Part shown: positions 1 to 12,813 of the stretch, piece after piece
Numbering within the stretch: position 1 is the first letter of the stretch
How the letters are laid out: every line of letters begins with the position of its first letter
Source: Albula goreensis
Taxonomy: Eukaryota > Chordata > Actinopteri > Albuliformes > Albulidae
Length of the DNA stretch: 64,000 nt
Assembly (NCBI GenBank): GCA_022829145.1
Contig: CM040745.1
Location: forward strand, 34,316,406-34,380,405
Reading direction: 5' to 3'
Notes under the pieces: generated by a model
Seen by the model: the letters and a program-made list of their open reading frames with translations, nothing else
Databases searched by the model: none
What the model was told of the DNA's origin: nothing
Translations under genes and position numbers: made by a program

Positions 1-226
1 GTCAATGATGTGTGCTTTATATGTCAATGTTGCTAATGAGTAAAGCTGAATACCTTGCAGAGGAACATACAAATTCTCCATTTGGAGATGCTAACGGAAA
101 AAGGTTTCATTACATGCAAGGCATTACAAGCCACTATTATTTACAGTGAGATAAGATTTAGTTTGGTCCCCTTGGCTTTAAGTTACATATACATATGGCC
201 AATCAATCATGTCTTCAGTGTTAAGT

Positions 227-250
227 AAAAAAAAAAAAAAAAAAAAAAAA
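227..250. repeat. Poly(A) run
   Basis: 24 consecutive A residues. No recognisable retrotransposon body adjoins it. Confidence 0.95.
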
Positions 251-708
251 GATAAAAACTCCAGTAAAAGCATATAGGCAATGGCTCATACAAGATTGAT
301 GAAAGGTGGTTTCGTACAAACAAGCACTTTCCCTGGGTTCCATTTGCTCCTGGAGCAAACATGAATACCTCAAACTCTATTGCGCTATTCATTCCTCACC
401 TCTGTGGTCAGAAGATTCCTGAGTTTGCAATCCAAAAAGCTTAAACAGACGATAAACACCGACCGTTGTGCAGTATTTTCTTTTCTTCGTCCTCTCTTTT
501 AGTTTTTTGTTTCTAGTTTTGTGATGGATGTTTTCCAACATGATAATCTTGTGCAACAGTGGGCACTTATCTATCAGGCAGAGGTCTAGCGTATCATGTT
601 ATTTCTGCAATCTGGAGTCGGAGTAAATAACCACAAGGGATGGCCCGGGCTCACCATGGCAACATCGCAGCTTTCCAATATGAACCCCGCTGACACCATT
701 TTGCCGGG

Positions 709-725
709 AAAAAAAAAAAAAAAAA
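709..725. repeat. Poly(A) run
   Basis: 17 consecutive A residues after gccggg. No retroelement body is recognisable beside it. Confidence 0.95.
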
Positions 726-2278
726 CTATGTATGAATCGTGTCAGAAGGCTGGATGAGCGCTTACATCGCTGTAAGCATGAGCAGTGTTTCTGACACAGA
801 ATATGATCCAAACACTCGAGTGTTCCGTCTCAAGCCTCATGAAAATTGGATAAGCAACACTTCAATTTAACTTCTTACCAGTGTAATTGCTTCCATAAGG
901 CAAACACTCGGTATGCACCACCCACATATTAAATAATGCGAAACACTGAGGTGAGGTTTACATTGCTGAATGTATGTAGACTATGTAACACTGTTTAATT
1001 GTAATTAATTGTAATGTAACAACCCAATGTTTAACAGTAATAACAATAAAAATTGTAATACTTTATTGGCACTGTGTACCCATCTGTAAGGTTGTGTAAT
1101 TGGACAAGCCGATTATTGGTAGTCCACCTCAGCAATACCAGTGTGACCAATTTACTTAAAATCTTTCGTCTTATTAGTCATAATAATGCCATTATGATGT
1201 GCAGAACTATGTACGCACATTGTAATTACACTGGAATTTAGTCTGCTGTTTAAAGTGGGAGCAATTTCTTAAATGGAATAATTCAGTTCTAAAAGAGACC
1301 CATCAGTGGGCGTGTTTACACTGTATGCATTGTGTGGTATGTTCCTGCATACATACTTGAATACAACGGTCACATTTTCAGACTCTAATCACAACTGTGA
1401 GAAAGTACTCATTTTCCACACCTCTACTCATATAAGCTATGTGATCATTCATCCAAAATCCAATTTCTGGCCTGGAGCGTGTGGCTGACTGGATTCTTCT
1501 GGCAGATTATTCAGGATGAGAGACTGTGGGGCGAGCTGCAAATTAATGAATCGCTCGGTTCAAATATTCAGATCGGTGGATTTTTTATTATTATTTTTTT
1601 CGCCCTTGGAAGTACTAGCTCATTCCAGTGGAGGGCCACCTGGGCAATCGTAGGCGCTGAGAGTTTTCTGGCAGCATTCGTGTATCAATTTCCACAACCC
1701 CTGTTTGATTTACTGCACATGAGATACTTAAGCATCAATCTGTATGTGAAAATGTAGTAAATGTTTCAAATACAGGCAAATATAAAATTATGTACTCCCT
1801 CTCTCACACAAATGCACCACACTCACAGTATACACTACATTTTAGCCTTGTTCCTTTGCTGAGAAAAATGATTGCATTGTGGGGCAGGTTAGGACTAGCC
1901 TTTGGGATGGTGTTTGTGAAAGGAAGGCCTCTATTGGCTGTAAGTGCCCCAAATCTGCCACACTTCACTCCATAAGACTGCGATACACAATAGTCGCCAG
2001 TTTATGGAAGTACCAGCAGGGGTTGGGCCAATTTAAGGTTGGGGTGGGGTTTGGGTTGTGTTTATGAAGGTCCAGAAAAATGCCCCCGCCCCCCCCAAAT
2101 GTGGGGAAGGGGAAAACGCATGTGCAGAGATCAGATGATGGATGGGGAGAGCGCTTCTAACAAAAACGCTTCGTCTTCCTCTATTAACTCGTTCTCCCGG
2201 ACCGATCTGCTTCCATTCATCCAAGACGGAATTAAAGGGTCGGAGGACTGCTCATGCCTCATTACAGGCCTCTTCTCC

Positions 2279-2280
<2 letters not shown>

Positions 2281-2315
<35 letters not shown>
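2281..2315. repeat. (GT)n microsatellite
   Basis: Uninterrupted GT dinucleotides for about 34 bp. Confidence 0.97.
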
Positions 2316-2317
<2 letters not shown>

Positions 2318-5300
2318 CGTAAGCCTCGTATGCTGAGTGCACAAAACTTGTGCCTGTACATATTGTGGTACCCGGTAATTCATGACAAAGAAGCGCGTTT
2401 CATGTGTGCAGGCGGTCTGTAGCGGCTCCCCCGATAATTACATTCCATCTGGCTGAAGACACCCATGGTTGTGTGACACTTTCATTTAACACTTCCAGCA
2501 TATGCACACCAGCGAAAATGTACAGAGGTGACAGAAACAATGTATCAGAGGGAAATAATTCTCCCAGCTTTCCCTGATGAAAACTCCTAATAAGACGAGA
2601 GGAGCTCCCGAGTGACTCCATAAGGGTGATCACCCTGATCGTGGGCTGGCCTGGTAGTAGCCTATAGGCTCAGTCATTAGTGACTATAAAAATAACGATA
2701 ACACTATGGAGTTATTCAGTTATTGCAAGGTTCAAATATTTGTGGGGAAAAGAAGGACCTGTACCACATGCATGTTGCTACACAGAAACTCTTTACACAA
2801 CTGTGATGATATGCCTAGAAAATTCCACAGGACAGGAAAGATATATTTACCTTAATGCTTTTGCTTTGAAATTCCATGATAGATCAGTTCCCCAAAATCG
2901 TTAATTCTCCATGTTTTGAATTACTCCCCCCTGAAATATGTTGTCCTGATGGAGCATATATCGCCAAGTAGATGATCCTAAATGCTACAAAGCTAACATA
3001 AAAACGAGACTGCACCTATGTGAGCAGCATTGGTGGTTGCTTTTTTATACCTATGTATAGGTAGCAGAGATGGTAGTCAATTTCCACCCAGTTAGCCAGG
3101 TAAGTGTGCATGGCTATGAGTACAAATGAAAACAATCACAGAATTGCTGCACAAAAAATATCTATCGTTTGAATCAGATTATGTAAGACGCTGCATTCCA
3201 ATTTGGGCTGCCAGGCATGGCTGTAACTGTCATGCACATTCAATTGCTTTCCAGCCATTGCAAGTCATTAAAAACACAAGGTAAAACTGGTGAGGGCACA
3301 CTTGAATACTGAAGAGTGTAAAGACTTTTTGGTTAAACCTGGGGTAAGTGCAAATTCTACTTATAACTGTAGTGAGCATTTATTCGGATTTATCCAAATA
3401 TCAGCGGAATTCAGGTTTCAAGTGCCATTTACAGATAATTTTCACCATTTACATCATCAGTCTCAGACTGCCCTAGCTGTAAGAAATAACATCATGATAT
3501 GACTGCAGACTCAATTACAGCTTAGCCTGGAACGAGGGCCACTGAATGTGAAAGATTTTTTTTTTTGCTTCAGCTCTCGTAAAAAGCTTTTACAGGAGTG
3601 AAGGAGTATGGCTCACATAATGTGTTTTTTCCTCCACGGTAGGCAATCTTTCCGCTAACATTATCTGTTTGGGGGCATCATTAATGTGAGGTATTCCTCT
3701 GTATTTCCTTGTCTGGTCCACCCCCTACGGACTACCTCTGCACATAACTGTAGTCCAGGACAGCTAATCAGTGTCTGGGGGCTTATACCGTGAGGGGATC
3801 CTTTAAGAAACTTCAGGTAGGAGTGATCCGGAAAATTAGGCTCCCAAAGGCGACCCCTTGCATGGCGGAGATGGAGCCGAGGGTTCATCGCATTGACCAG
3901 ATCTCTGCCCGAGCTCCCGGCTAAACGCTATTCGGGAGTTTGAGTCAGGCACGGAAGCGCGAGTGGACTCGTGTTTACGAGGCGGTAATTGGGTCCCGCA
4001 GGTTTTGCGGGTATGAGCAGGGACAGGTGGGGCACAGCAAGCCGTAGGAAGGAGAGCGGAAATGTTTGTCCTTTGTGACAATTTTTTTTCAAGGCTACAC
4101 ATTCTCAGGTCTTTGTGATACTAAAAGTTTTGGATGGTAACTTTTTGAGTAAACTCAGCTCCAGACATGTTAGACTATATTAAGAACAACTTGTCAATCT
4201 ATTCGCATTTGTTGAAGTCATATGACAACAAAAAAATGCAAAAACATATTTCCCTTAGATAATCCTTTAGAAATAATATTTCTTAGGTCATTTTTACTTC
4301 TAAATAATTCCTACATTATTCCATTAAACAACTAATACTTTCAATCAAAAGGTAATAGTCCTTAGTTCATGAGCTAAGATTGCAGCTATGCTGCAGAGGT
4401 CAACAGTTCAGGATTCTTTCGATTAGACGTTACAACTTGACACCAGAGTTTTGGTTCTGATTATAAGTTAACATCAAGTGACCTGGCTTTGAAAAATCAG
4501 AGGGAGGACTTTAAATGGGCTCAGGGCATATTTGTGCTGTTGGATTTCCTGATCACCCAGCAACCTGACTTTAAGAAAGCACAAACTTAATAGGATCAAG
4601 CCATTGTCAAGGCTGTGAGTTTGCCGATCATTTGAACTGTGACATCCTCTGTGGCGAGTCTTTGATCCAGCTGGGAACCGTGACCCGGTGATTCTCTCAC
4701 AGATCCACACAACGGTTTAATGGCCTCAGTATGCCCTTTTGGGGGTGGTTACATCAAACGCCAATGCCACCTCACTGGAATCCTCAATTGAATCGCCAAG
4801 CAAACAAACAAACTGTTTTGCTGCACTAAAACATCTTTACAGGCTTGAGTTGTTACTGAGGATTCAAAATATCCAAAAATATGAAATTTCCTAATCAAAT
4901 TTTAGGAACTGTTCAACTGGCTTGTTAACTTCTGGATCTCTGAATGTATTTCCAGAGATCTAAGCCAGGAAGAAGGACCTAACACCATGGACTGTCTCAA
5001 GGGTACTGATGCTTTCAATATCAAAGGAAGTGTCTTAGAAAAAAACATGTGCTCAACAAGTTGATAAAAGAGAAAAGCTAGGGCAACATTGCTCCATCAC
5101 TGGTAATACCAGTGTATAAATTCTTTGTGTATGGTCTGCTGGGATTACCTGGCACTATTAAATCAGAGTTGTTTCAGACAAGGAACCAATAACGTTCATT
5201 AAAGGGAGGCTCCTGGGACCGGAGTGCGTGCGAAAAGTGTGCCCTGAATGAAAACACATGGGCAAGGCCGTGAGGCTCTTCCTTCTTTTGTCTACACCTC

Positions 5301-8300
5301 CACAACCCCTGGGAGCAAACATCTTTGCCGATACAAAATTGCCACGCCATTATCTCTAACAAACAGCATGTCTATCTCTGTGTGCGCTTAAACGTATACT
5401 TTCCTGAATTACACACCTCTTTGTTATTTATTCAGCGTATTTATTGTTATATTTACCCCACATACTGTTTGCAATGGATGACAGTCTGGTATAGGAGGTG
5501 GAGAAACTCAATTTTTCCCATTAAAGGTTTCCTTGTTGTTGTGATTAGACAAATGCCATGTCTATGTCGATTTGTAAAATCAACAGATGGAAGAGCGGGG
5601 AGAAATCAATAAGCAGGCTATTTTCTCTGGATGGTACGGCCTTGAAAGCCGGATCCGAAGACCTGGTGGGTGAGTGACCCGCAGCAACCCATGTCAATCA
5701 CATATGATACGTTGTCAGAGAGCCCATTCTTTGCTTAACATTAAGCGCTGCCAATCAAATACATACAGTGGGAATATGCTGAAGCACTCTTAAAATTACC
5801 TTTGGATGTACATATGTATGAAACATGAATACACAAGTACATACACAGAGCAGATCCATTCAGTAATTCAAACACATGCATGAGTGTGAACATTATGTTG
5901 CCTCCAGTGCTGCCTGTTCGTACCATAGGTGAGGGGGTGTGGAATTCAATTAGCTGTGCAGAGATGAATGATGGCTTAGCCTGCAGGTACTGAGCAGGGC
6001 CAGGCCTAAGACGCCAACAGGACTGGTGAGAGGGCCCTGTAGTCTGCTGTGTAAATCTGGCTGCCTGCAGGCCTGCAGAATGAGAAACTCTTTTGATGAG
6101 TGCAGAGAGTAATAACCCTCTCATGCAGGTTAATGGTAGGCATTAAAGATTTGGACACTGCAACAAGGATGTGAAGGAATGCGAGAACTCAATTTTTCCC
6201 CCACCTTTTATTGATGCTGTAGCTTATCTCACCGAGTGGGAGAGGCCGTGGATCTGGACAGAAGCGTGTGTCCGGACAGGTCATGCATCCTCTGTTTTGA
6301 GGCTCCACCCTCTCCATCAACTTCAGCCTGTGGCTGCTTTTGGCACTGCTACACCCCTAAACTGCTGACCCCAGAACAGGAATTCCAACCCTGTTTCTCA
6401 CAGTCATGCCTACTTTACTCCCCTGCCAGCTGATCTGGATTCAGATTGGCCAAGCCAGGTCCTAACCAATCAGGGCTTTAGGGTCATAATATGAATGCAC
6501 AAATGTGTCACGCTCATGTTAAATAGACTGTTCATCAAAACATCAATAAAACATTTATTGATGTTTTTCATTGAATAAAACTTCACGGATTCATTTTGTA
6601 GGTATCCAAGAATGACTTGACACTGAAATTTAAATGACTGTGGGGATTGGTAAAACACAGATGTTTGTATCCATCAAAATTTTTCAGCAAAGTTCATCAT
6701 TGTCTAAAAGATCAGAGAGATGGGGAGGCGCTTAGCACATGGCTTCCCCTATCCTCCCTATAGTCAGCAGTTGCCATGGGGGTCATTTCGCTCTTGCAAC
6801 ATCCAACTTCACAGACTCCTCTCAGGGGAAAAAAGTGAATAACGAATGCTGACCTGTTTAATTAAAAAGCCAACCTCTCTTGGCCATGCACGATTACACT
6901 CACAAACTCGTAAAGACCACATTCGAAACGCCATCTCCGTGGAACGGCACTGCTAGCAACTGCGCTGCTCTCTCCGAGAGGCGGATCTTCCCAGTGCCAG
7001 GGAGTCATGAAGCCTAACTTGCGTGAAATTGTCGCCGTGACCTTTCCGCTACCATCAACTCTCCTCTATATATTTATATATTTCATTTCGTCTTACACAG
7101 AGATCAATCTTTTTTTTTTTTTTCAACCCATCAAATGCCAAGTGTTCAACACAAGCATATTATAATTGTTAAAGACCCTGGAAAAACAGCAACTTCAAAC
7201 CCAGAATTAATGTCACTGTAGAAATACAAGCCACATTTCAACACATTTTTATATATAATTGCTCTGAGATTGTAATGGATGACTCACAAAATTAATGCAA
7301 TTTTCACTATACCCAATTAGAAGTAAGAAAGTAATCATTTGAAAAAAAGTACTTTGATAGGATCCATAGAGCATTACCAGAAACCCATCCTCACCCCTCT
7401 CTGTGGTATCCTGTGTATAACAAGACATTTTAATTAACTCCGGAACGTGGGTGTGATTTACCCCCCGAAGATGATCATTACAATATCCTTATTCTTTTTC
7501 AGTAAATTTTAGCCTCTCTGATGTTTGCTTTAAAATGCTTTTACAGAGCCTACCTGGATGGTCTGGATATGAGTCTCCTCGTATAAGAACCTCCTGGCAA
7601 ATAAATGAATTAGACAATAAATGAAAGTCAGTCAGGGCTGGCCTTTGAACGGCAGTCAGTTATTGGCCTCTCCATTTTTATTTAGCATCTGTTGCTAATT
7701 AGAGCTTACACTTCAGGTTTTTGAGAGGATTCAGTTAGAACTTGAAATAGCATTGTGCACTGGAGGATCTTTTGGGCCGGACCTGCACGCAAAGTTAATG
7801 GACTGCAACAGGACCGAGGCCTGTTTATGATGCCAAGCTCGGGGAAAATCCTCTCCCCGAATGTAACCTTCTAGCAGAAACTGGGTCCTTTCTCTGAACA
7901 TCACAAGCAGGGCTAACCTGGGCCTAAGATACATTTCTATGCAGGCCTCTTTCCTTAGGCCTGTGCACTGACCCCATTTAATGTGAGACACTATGTGGAT
8001 GAGCCTGTATGGTGTCGTGTCCCTGCACTGTGGGATGGTATGGGTCGTTTCTGGGAAGCAGAGAGAGAGAAAACGAGCAATATCGATTTTCACAGTATCC
8101 CCCCATCCAACTCCAGCTTCTTGCTATCTCAGCAGCTGCGGACATTTGGCTAAACCTTAAATCTGGGAACTTGACAGGCAATACCTATAATTTCTGATGT
8201 AATTAAAATGTGCTTTAATCTTTGCTGTATGCTTTAATAAATTCAGTATTTTTTTGCAATCAAGCCTCTTGCCTCGGTTTCAGAGTAATCAATAATGGTA

Positions 8301-9719
8301 CCACTACGTTGGCCATGACAGTACGAGTATAATGATGGCATCCCCTGTTTCCGATACAACTGGTTCTGCTCATGCACCAGATACAATTGACAAGAAAAAA
8401 GGTATCTATGTGACCTGTCACATAGTGAGACCTTAAATGGAGGCAGTTGCATGATGCACAAAAATATATTCAATCCAAACAAGCAGTTGATCACAGAATT
8501 TAAATTTACATGAAATTTACATTAAAATTAACAGTGATGTGTGTGTATGCAGACAAAAACAATTGCACAATGTAAAAATCTAAAGTTTGCGCAAACTCTA
8601 AATCTTCAACAGTATTGGTATTGACTCTGCTGAAAAACATTAACATTTTGCAACAGTATCTAAGATTTCTGTGTATGGTGATAGTTTCCTTTCATCATGA
8701 CCCTAGAGGACCCACAAGCGTACTTACAGCAAGATACAGAAGCAGTGATTGGTGGATTTCAGCAGTGACTAAACGAACCAAACTGAACTGAGCTAAACAG
8801 AGGGGACTGAGCAGCTGTTCCACCGGGTGCTGGTGGAGGACTGGGGTTATGGAAAGCGGTTTGTAACCAGAGGGTTTTAAGATTGATTCCTTGGTTTGTA
8901 CTCTTCTGTTATTCTTGTATTCCCCTGAGTGAGGCGATGTAGCCTTAACTGCTTCTGTCACTATCCTGCCACGCATGCAGACAATCTGCTGTATGCTAAA
9001 ACTATATGATTCTATATTGAGAAGGGCCTTTCGTTAAGCCCGAGAATAATGATGCCAGGCTATCATATGATTTGTTTACATAATGCATTAACAAGATAAC
9101 ACAGAAATCACTCCCCCACACCCCCATTACAGAATGTATTAATTGGCTCCAATTACTGTCCCTTAATTATTTTTACAACAGAAGGAAAAAATATATAAAT
9201 AAACTACCCGAATCCAGCTTTAATATTTAAACAGAAGTGATTTTTTTTTTCCTCCAAAGTTGCAATTAAACAGATGTGCAAACGTAGTACTGTTGGAATT
9301 AATCACGGATGTTTTAATTATGCATTGTTTTGGCGATAATGAGGGCAGTAATAAGCCAAAGAAAACGGGCGGAATGCGAATCAGCCTGCCGCAGCTGTTT
9401 GCGCGCGCTGACACACTTAGCGCGGCTCCGGTCCGCATGGTAGACTCGACGGACAGTACGCACGCCAATCTCACCTCCGTGGAAGGAGGTCACACGGCTC
9501 GGCTGCAGTTACACTGTGTGGGAGCTATGACGATAGTTACCTCAGAAAAAGTGGGATTTTTTTCTGAGTCCTGTTCTTAAATTTCATGTAATTCCTCAAT
9601 CTCAGAAACTCATCAGGATCAATCATTTGTGGTTAGTGAGAGAGTGCTTGATGTCTCAATGAGAAAATGGTCTGATGATTTCAAGTTTCCTTCAGATATC
9701 TGAGTCAATTGACACTTCG

Positions 9720-9740
9720 GGTTAGAGTTAGGGTTAGAGT
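9720..9740. repeat. Short telomere-like (GTTAGR)n stretch
   Basis: Three successive gttaga, gttaggg and gttagag units. This is too short to be more than an interstitial telomere-like motif. Confidence 0.6.
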
Positions 9741-10605
9741 ATGGCCTACATTAACCTTTACTACCATTTGTTCGTATATGGGGTAAGCAACGATTTATAC
9801 AAAATGTACTTCAAGTTGGATTTAGTTGACAGCCTGCAGGAATGTTTCAAAGGCTTCATTACATTGAGTAAAAAGATTACAGTCTGTCCAGCAATGTGCT
9901 TTTAATGAGCACTAGGTGATCACGCTGTGTTGAGAGGCTGCAGTAGTAATGATGGTTCTCGGCTAAAAATACAAATTAGGGATGTTAAAGAAAGCACCGG
10001 CGAACTGAATCAACACATTAATCTGCCGAATGCATCTGCTGATTTTTAATCATAATGTCTCAAATACGTTCCATATTGTGCACCTTAATCACCGTGACCG
10101 GGCATGTTGGAAGCTTTACTGTTTCTCGAGACTTGCTGAGCTTTCATGTTTTTTTAAGGACTCTTATTTTTATATTCATTTTTTTGTGTAATATCTGCAT
10201 GGTGTGTTTGTTATGGGGTGGGAGGGGGGACAAACACCCCACCCACGACAGCTCCCTTCATTTAGATGAGGCACTGTACACCTGCTTTTTCCCTCCACTG
10301 AGCGCCCCTGCATCATTTCCCATGATCCTTTGCGGGGGCAATGGAGACTTTTGGAAAAACACACATTAGCCATCTGTTCTCTTCTCCCAAATTGACATGC
10401 TAACTGAGATGGCCGCGCTGTTCGGTTGTTACTTTTCAGGTTTCTCCCCTCTGCCGCCTGCCTGACTCGATGTGTAAATCCCCATCAGAGAACACAGTCG
10501 GGGGGGGCGCGGGGTTTGGACAGCGGGGGCCACTGTCTTAATGTCCATTCATCTATACAGTGCCATTCAGCATGCAAGATTGCGGGCTTAACATTTTTAA
10601 GATAA

Positions 10606-10690
10606 ATGACCATCCCACCCAGAGATTCAACCCGACTGCCCTGTGGTCACGAGGCGAGTGCCCCAGCCACAATCCCAGACTGCAGCCTAA
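10606..10690 (-). mobile_element. Possible tRNA-derived SINE head, degenerate
   Basis: The minus strand reads ggattgtggctggggcactc, then about 30 bases on gggttgaatctctggg. These positions and spacing resemble a tRNA A box and B box, each with one or more mismatches. The phrase actcgcctcgtgacc also recalls fish SINE heads. There is no clear body, tail or flanking duplication. Confidence 0.35.
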
Positions 10691-11889
10691 TTAAGAGGGA
10701 GTCCAGATGGAGCCGGGCTGGCATTTCTGAGAGGCGACACCGGGGCAGAGTACAGCACGCGAACGCTCGGCGGTACAGAACTGGCTTGCGGTCAGGCCCG
10801 GGAACATGAACGCATGTCCTTCACACGGCAACCAGCAATGTGTGCTGTGCGTCTGCTTCAGACGAAGTTGGTGCTAAGATACAGACAGCATGGAAAATAA
10901 CAACCAGAAAAAAACTGCTTTTTTATGCAGCATGGGTGGTTAGTCTGGAGGGTAGGGGTGTGGCCATTTGCCTCAAACAAACTTTTCAGCTCTCTCCATC
11001 TCACTTCTTCTCCATCTGCCACTTTCACAATCCCTCTCTGAATCTTTATATTCCTACATTTCTTGCTCTTAGTTTCTCTTTCAATTTAGAATGACAAATA
11101 TTCATACTGCCACAATAAATATTCATATTGTCAAAGTTTACACAAATGACAAAGACTACAAAACAAACATGAAATCAGAGACCAAAGGAAAAGAGCAAGT
11201 TCAGCATACAATTTATACTTAAGAAATAACATACCAAAATTAGAAACTGTAATTAAAATAATATCGGTAGAATACTCCTTCCTTCTCTTCCTTTGTTGAA
11301 GTCTTTCCCCCGACTCTCTACCTCCCCCATCTCTCTATTGCTGCCTTTCTGTCTGTCTCACTTCATTTCTCATTTCACCTCTTCAACATACAACTTAAAA
11401 GTTATTTGTTTGTTAATTCTTTCTGTCCTGTCCCCTCTCTCTGTCTCACAGAGGAGCTCAGTTGGCAATGCCCGGCCTGCTGTCTGGGTTTAAAACGGTG
11501 CCAGCGATAGGCATGCCATCACAGGAAACATCCACTGGCACAGTCGCCACGGCTGTGCACAGACAGCAAAACTGACGGCGCCGTTTCCAGGCCCACCAAA
11601 CACCCAGCTCTTTTCTGAACATTTCAATGTCTCCCTGCACTGGAACCGAAACACTGAAGTTTGATGCATCCTTTGGAAATCCATTAGACAAAATGGGCAA
11701 CAACAATACTGGAGCAGTGGGTATTCTTTATGATAATATTGCATGAAAAATGTACTTTGGTTAAGCAGAAGTAACATATGAGCTGAGTATGTGGTGTGTG
11801 CTTATGAACCAAGACTTGACCACCTAAAACATAATTTCGTACACAACCACAATGCCTTTTAGTCATTTAAATTACATCTAGTTAGGGAG

Positions 11890-12270
11890 AAAGCCACTTA
11901 CCACATTCCCTGTCCCCAACTGTTAAACACAGTGGTGGATCCGTCTAGCATGTGCAACAATCTCATGGGACTCATTGGACCCAAGTACTACTCTGCACGG
12001 CAGAATTAAAGCCAAGGAATATGAAGCGACTACACAACCAGGTTCACCCTACGGTGCAAACATATGCTGACAGTCCTAGATTTCAAGACCACAAAGTCAT
12101 GATACAAACTTAAACAGGCTTAAGGGTGGTTTCATAAACAGCAGGATGAAATCACCATCTTCCATGGCCTCCCCAAATCACCAGGTCTGAACATCATTGA
12201 ACCTTTATCGGAAATTTGAAAATCGAGTGCAGAGTCGATTTCTGCATCTTCCCCTCTCAATGGTTTTCCT
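11890..12270 (+). pseudogene. Tc1-like transposase relic (C-terminal part)
   Basis: Degenerate remnant of a Tc1/mariner-superfamily transposase. Conceptual fragments in different frames resemble the fish Tc1 family: LHGRIKAKEYEA at 11993-12028; then DEITIFHGLPKSPGLNIIEP ending near 12207, which contains the block around the last catalytic acidic residue (family form SPDLNIIE); then ENRVQSRF at 12218-12241. The Asp of the family motif is Gly here. The fragments need at least two frame changes and a stop interrupts the first, so the copy is dead. Upstream bases from about 11894 also resemble the family at nucleotide level (cacattccctgtcccc, then a tract matching the PTVKHGGGSV region). I saw no inverted terminal repeats, so the element limits are unknown. 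Confidence 0.8.
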
Positions 12271-12794
12271 TCATTAAGTATAGGACAAAACGCAGCTCAA
12301 CCATGTATCATTTTCAAACAAATAGTCTTATGTTCCTATACAAATAGGACACGAGGTTGAGCTAGCAGACGGAATCAATATAATAACTTAACTAATAATA
12401 AATCCATTGGTACTGAATGATGATTTGGATTCAGTGGTTTTGTCCGAAGCCCAAAGAGAGAATAAATGTGGAGCACCCAAGCATACGTCTTTGTGAAGGT
12501 TACCCACCAAAATGTCCTGCACACAGATACAATTCTGCCTACGCAAGCACGTACCAAAGATATGACCAGATAGGAGGCAGACTTGAATTGCACCGGATAA
12601 AACGGGCCTTTGTGTTTTCACATTACAAGCAAGTTTCACATGCAAGGGGGAATGAAAACGCGATAATCTGACCCTAAATCGCATTCAACTTCAACGTGGT
12701 GTTATCGGGGCCACTGACGTTTTGAGGGCGGAACGAGCTAATGCTCTGATCGTGACCTTCTGCGTATCCGGGCAAAGCAATGCCTGAATGTGGG

Positions 12795-12813
12795 TTTTTT
12801 TTTTTTTTTTTTT
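12795..12813. repeat. Poly(T) run
   Basis: 19 consecutive T residues in otherwise unremarkable intronic sequence. Confidence 0.95.

Noticed and set aside
12292..12365. Inverted 9-bp words agctcaacc and ggttgagct
   Set aside because: Short arms with a 51-nt loop are expected by chance in this length of sequence, and no element outline was seen.
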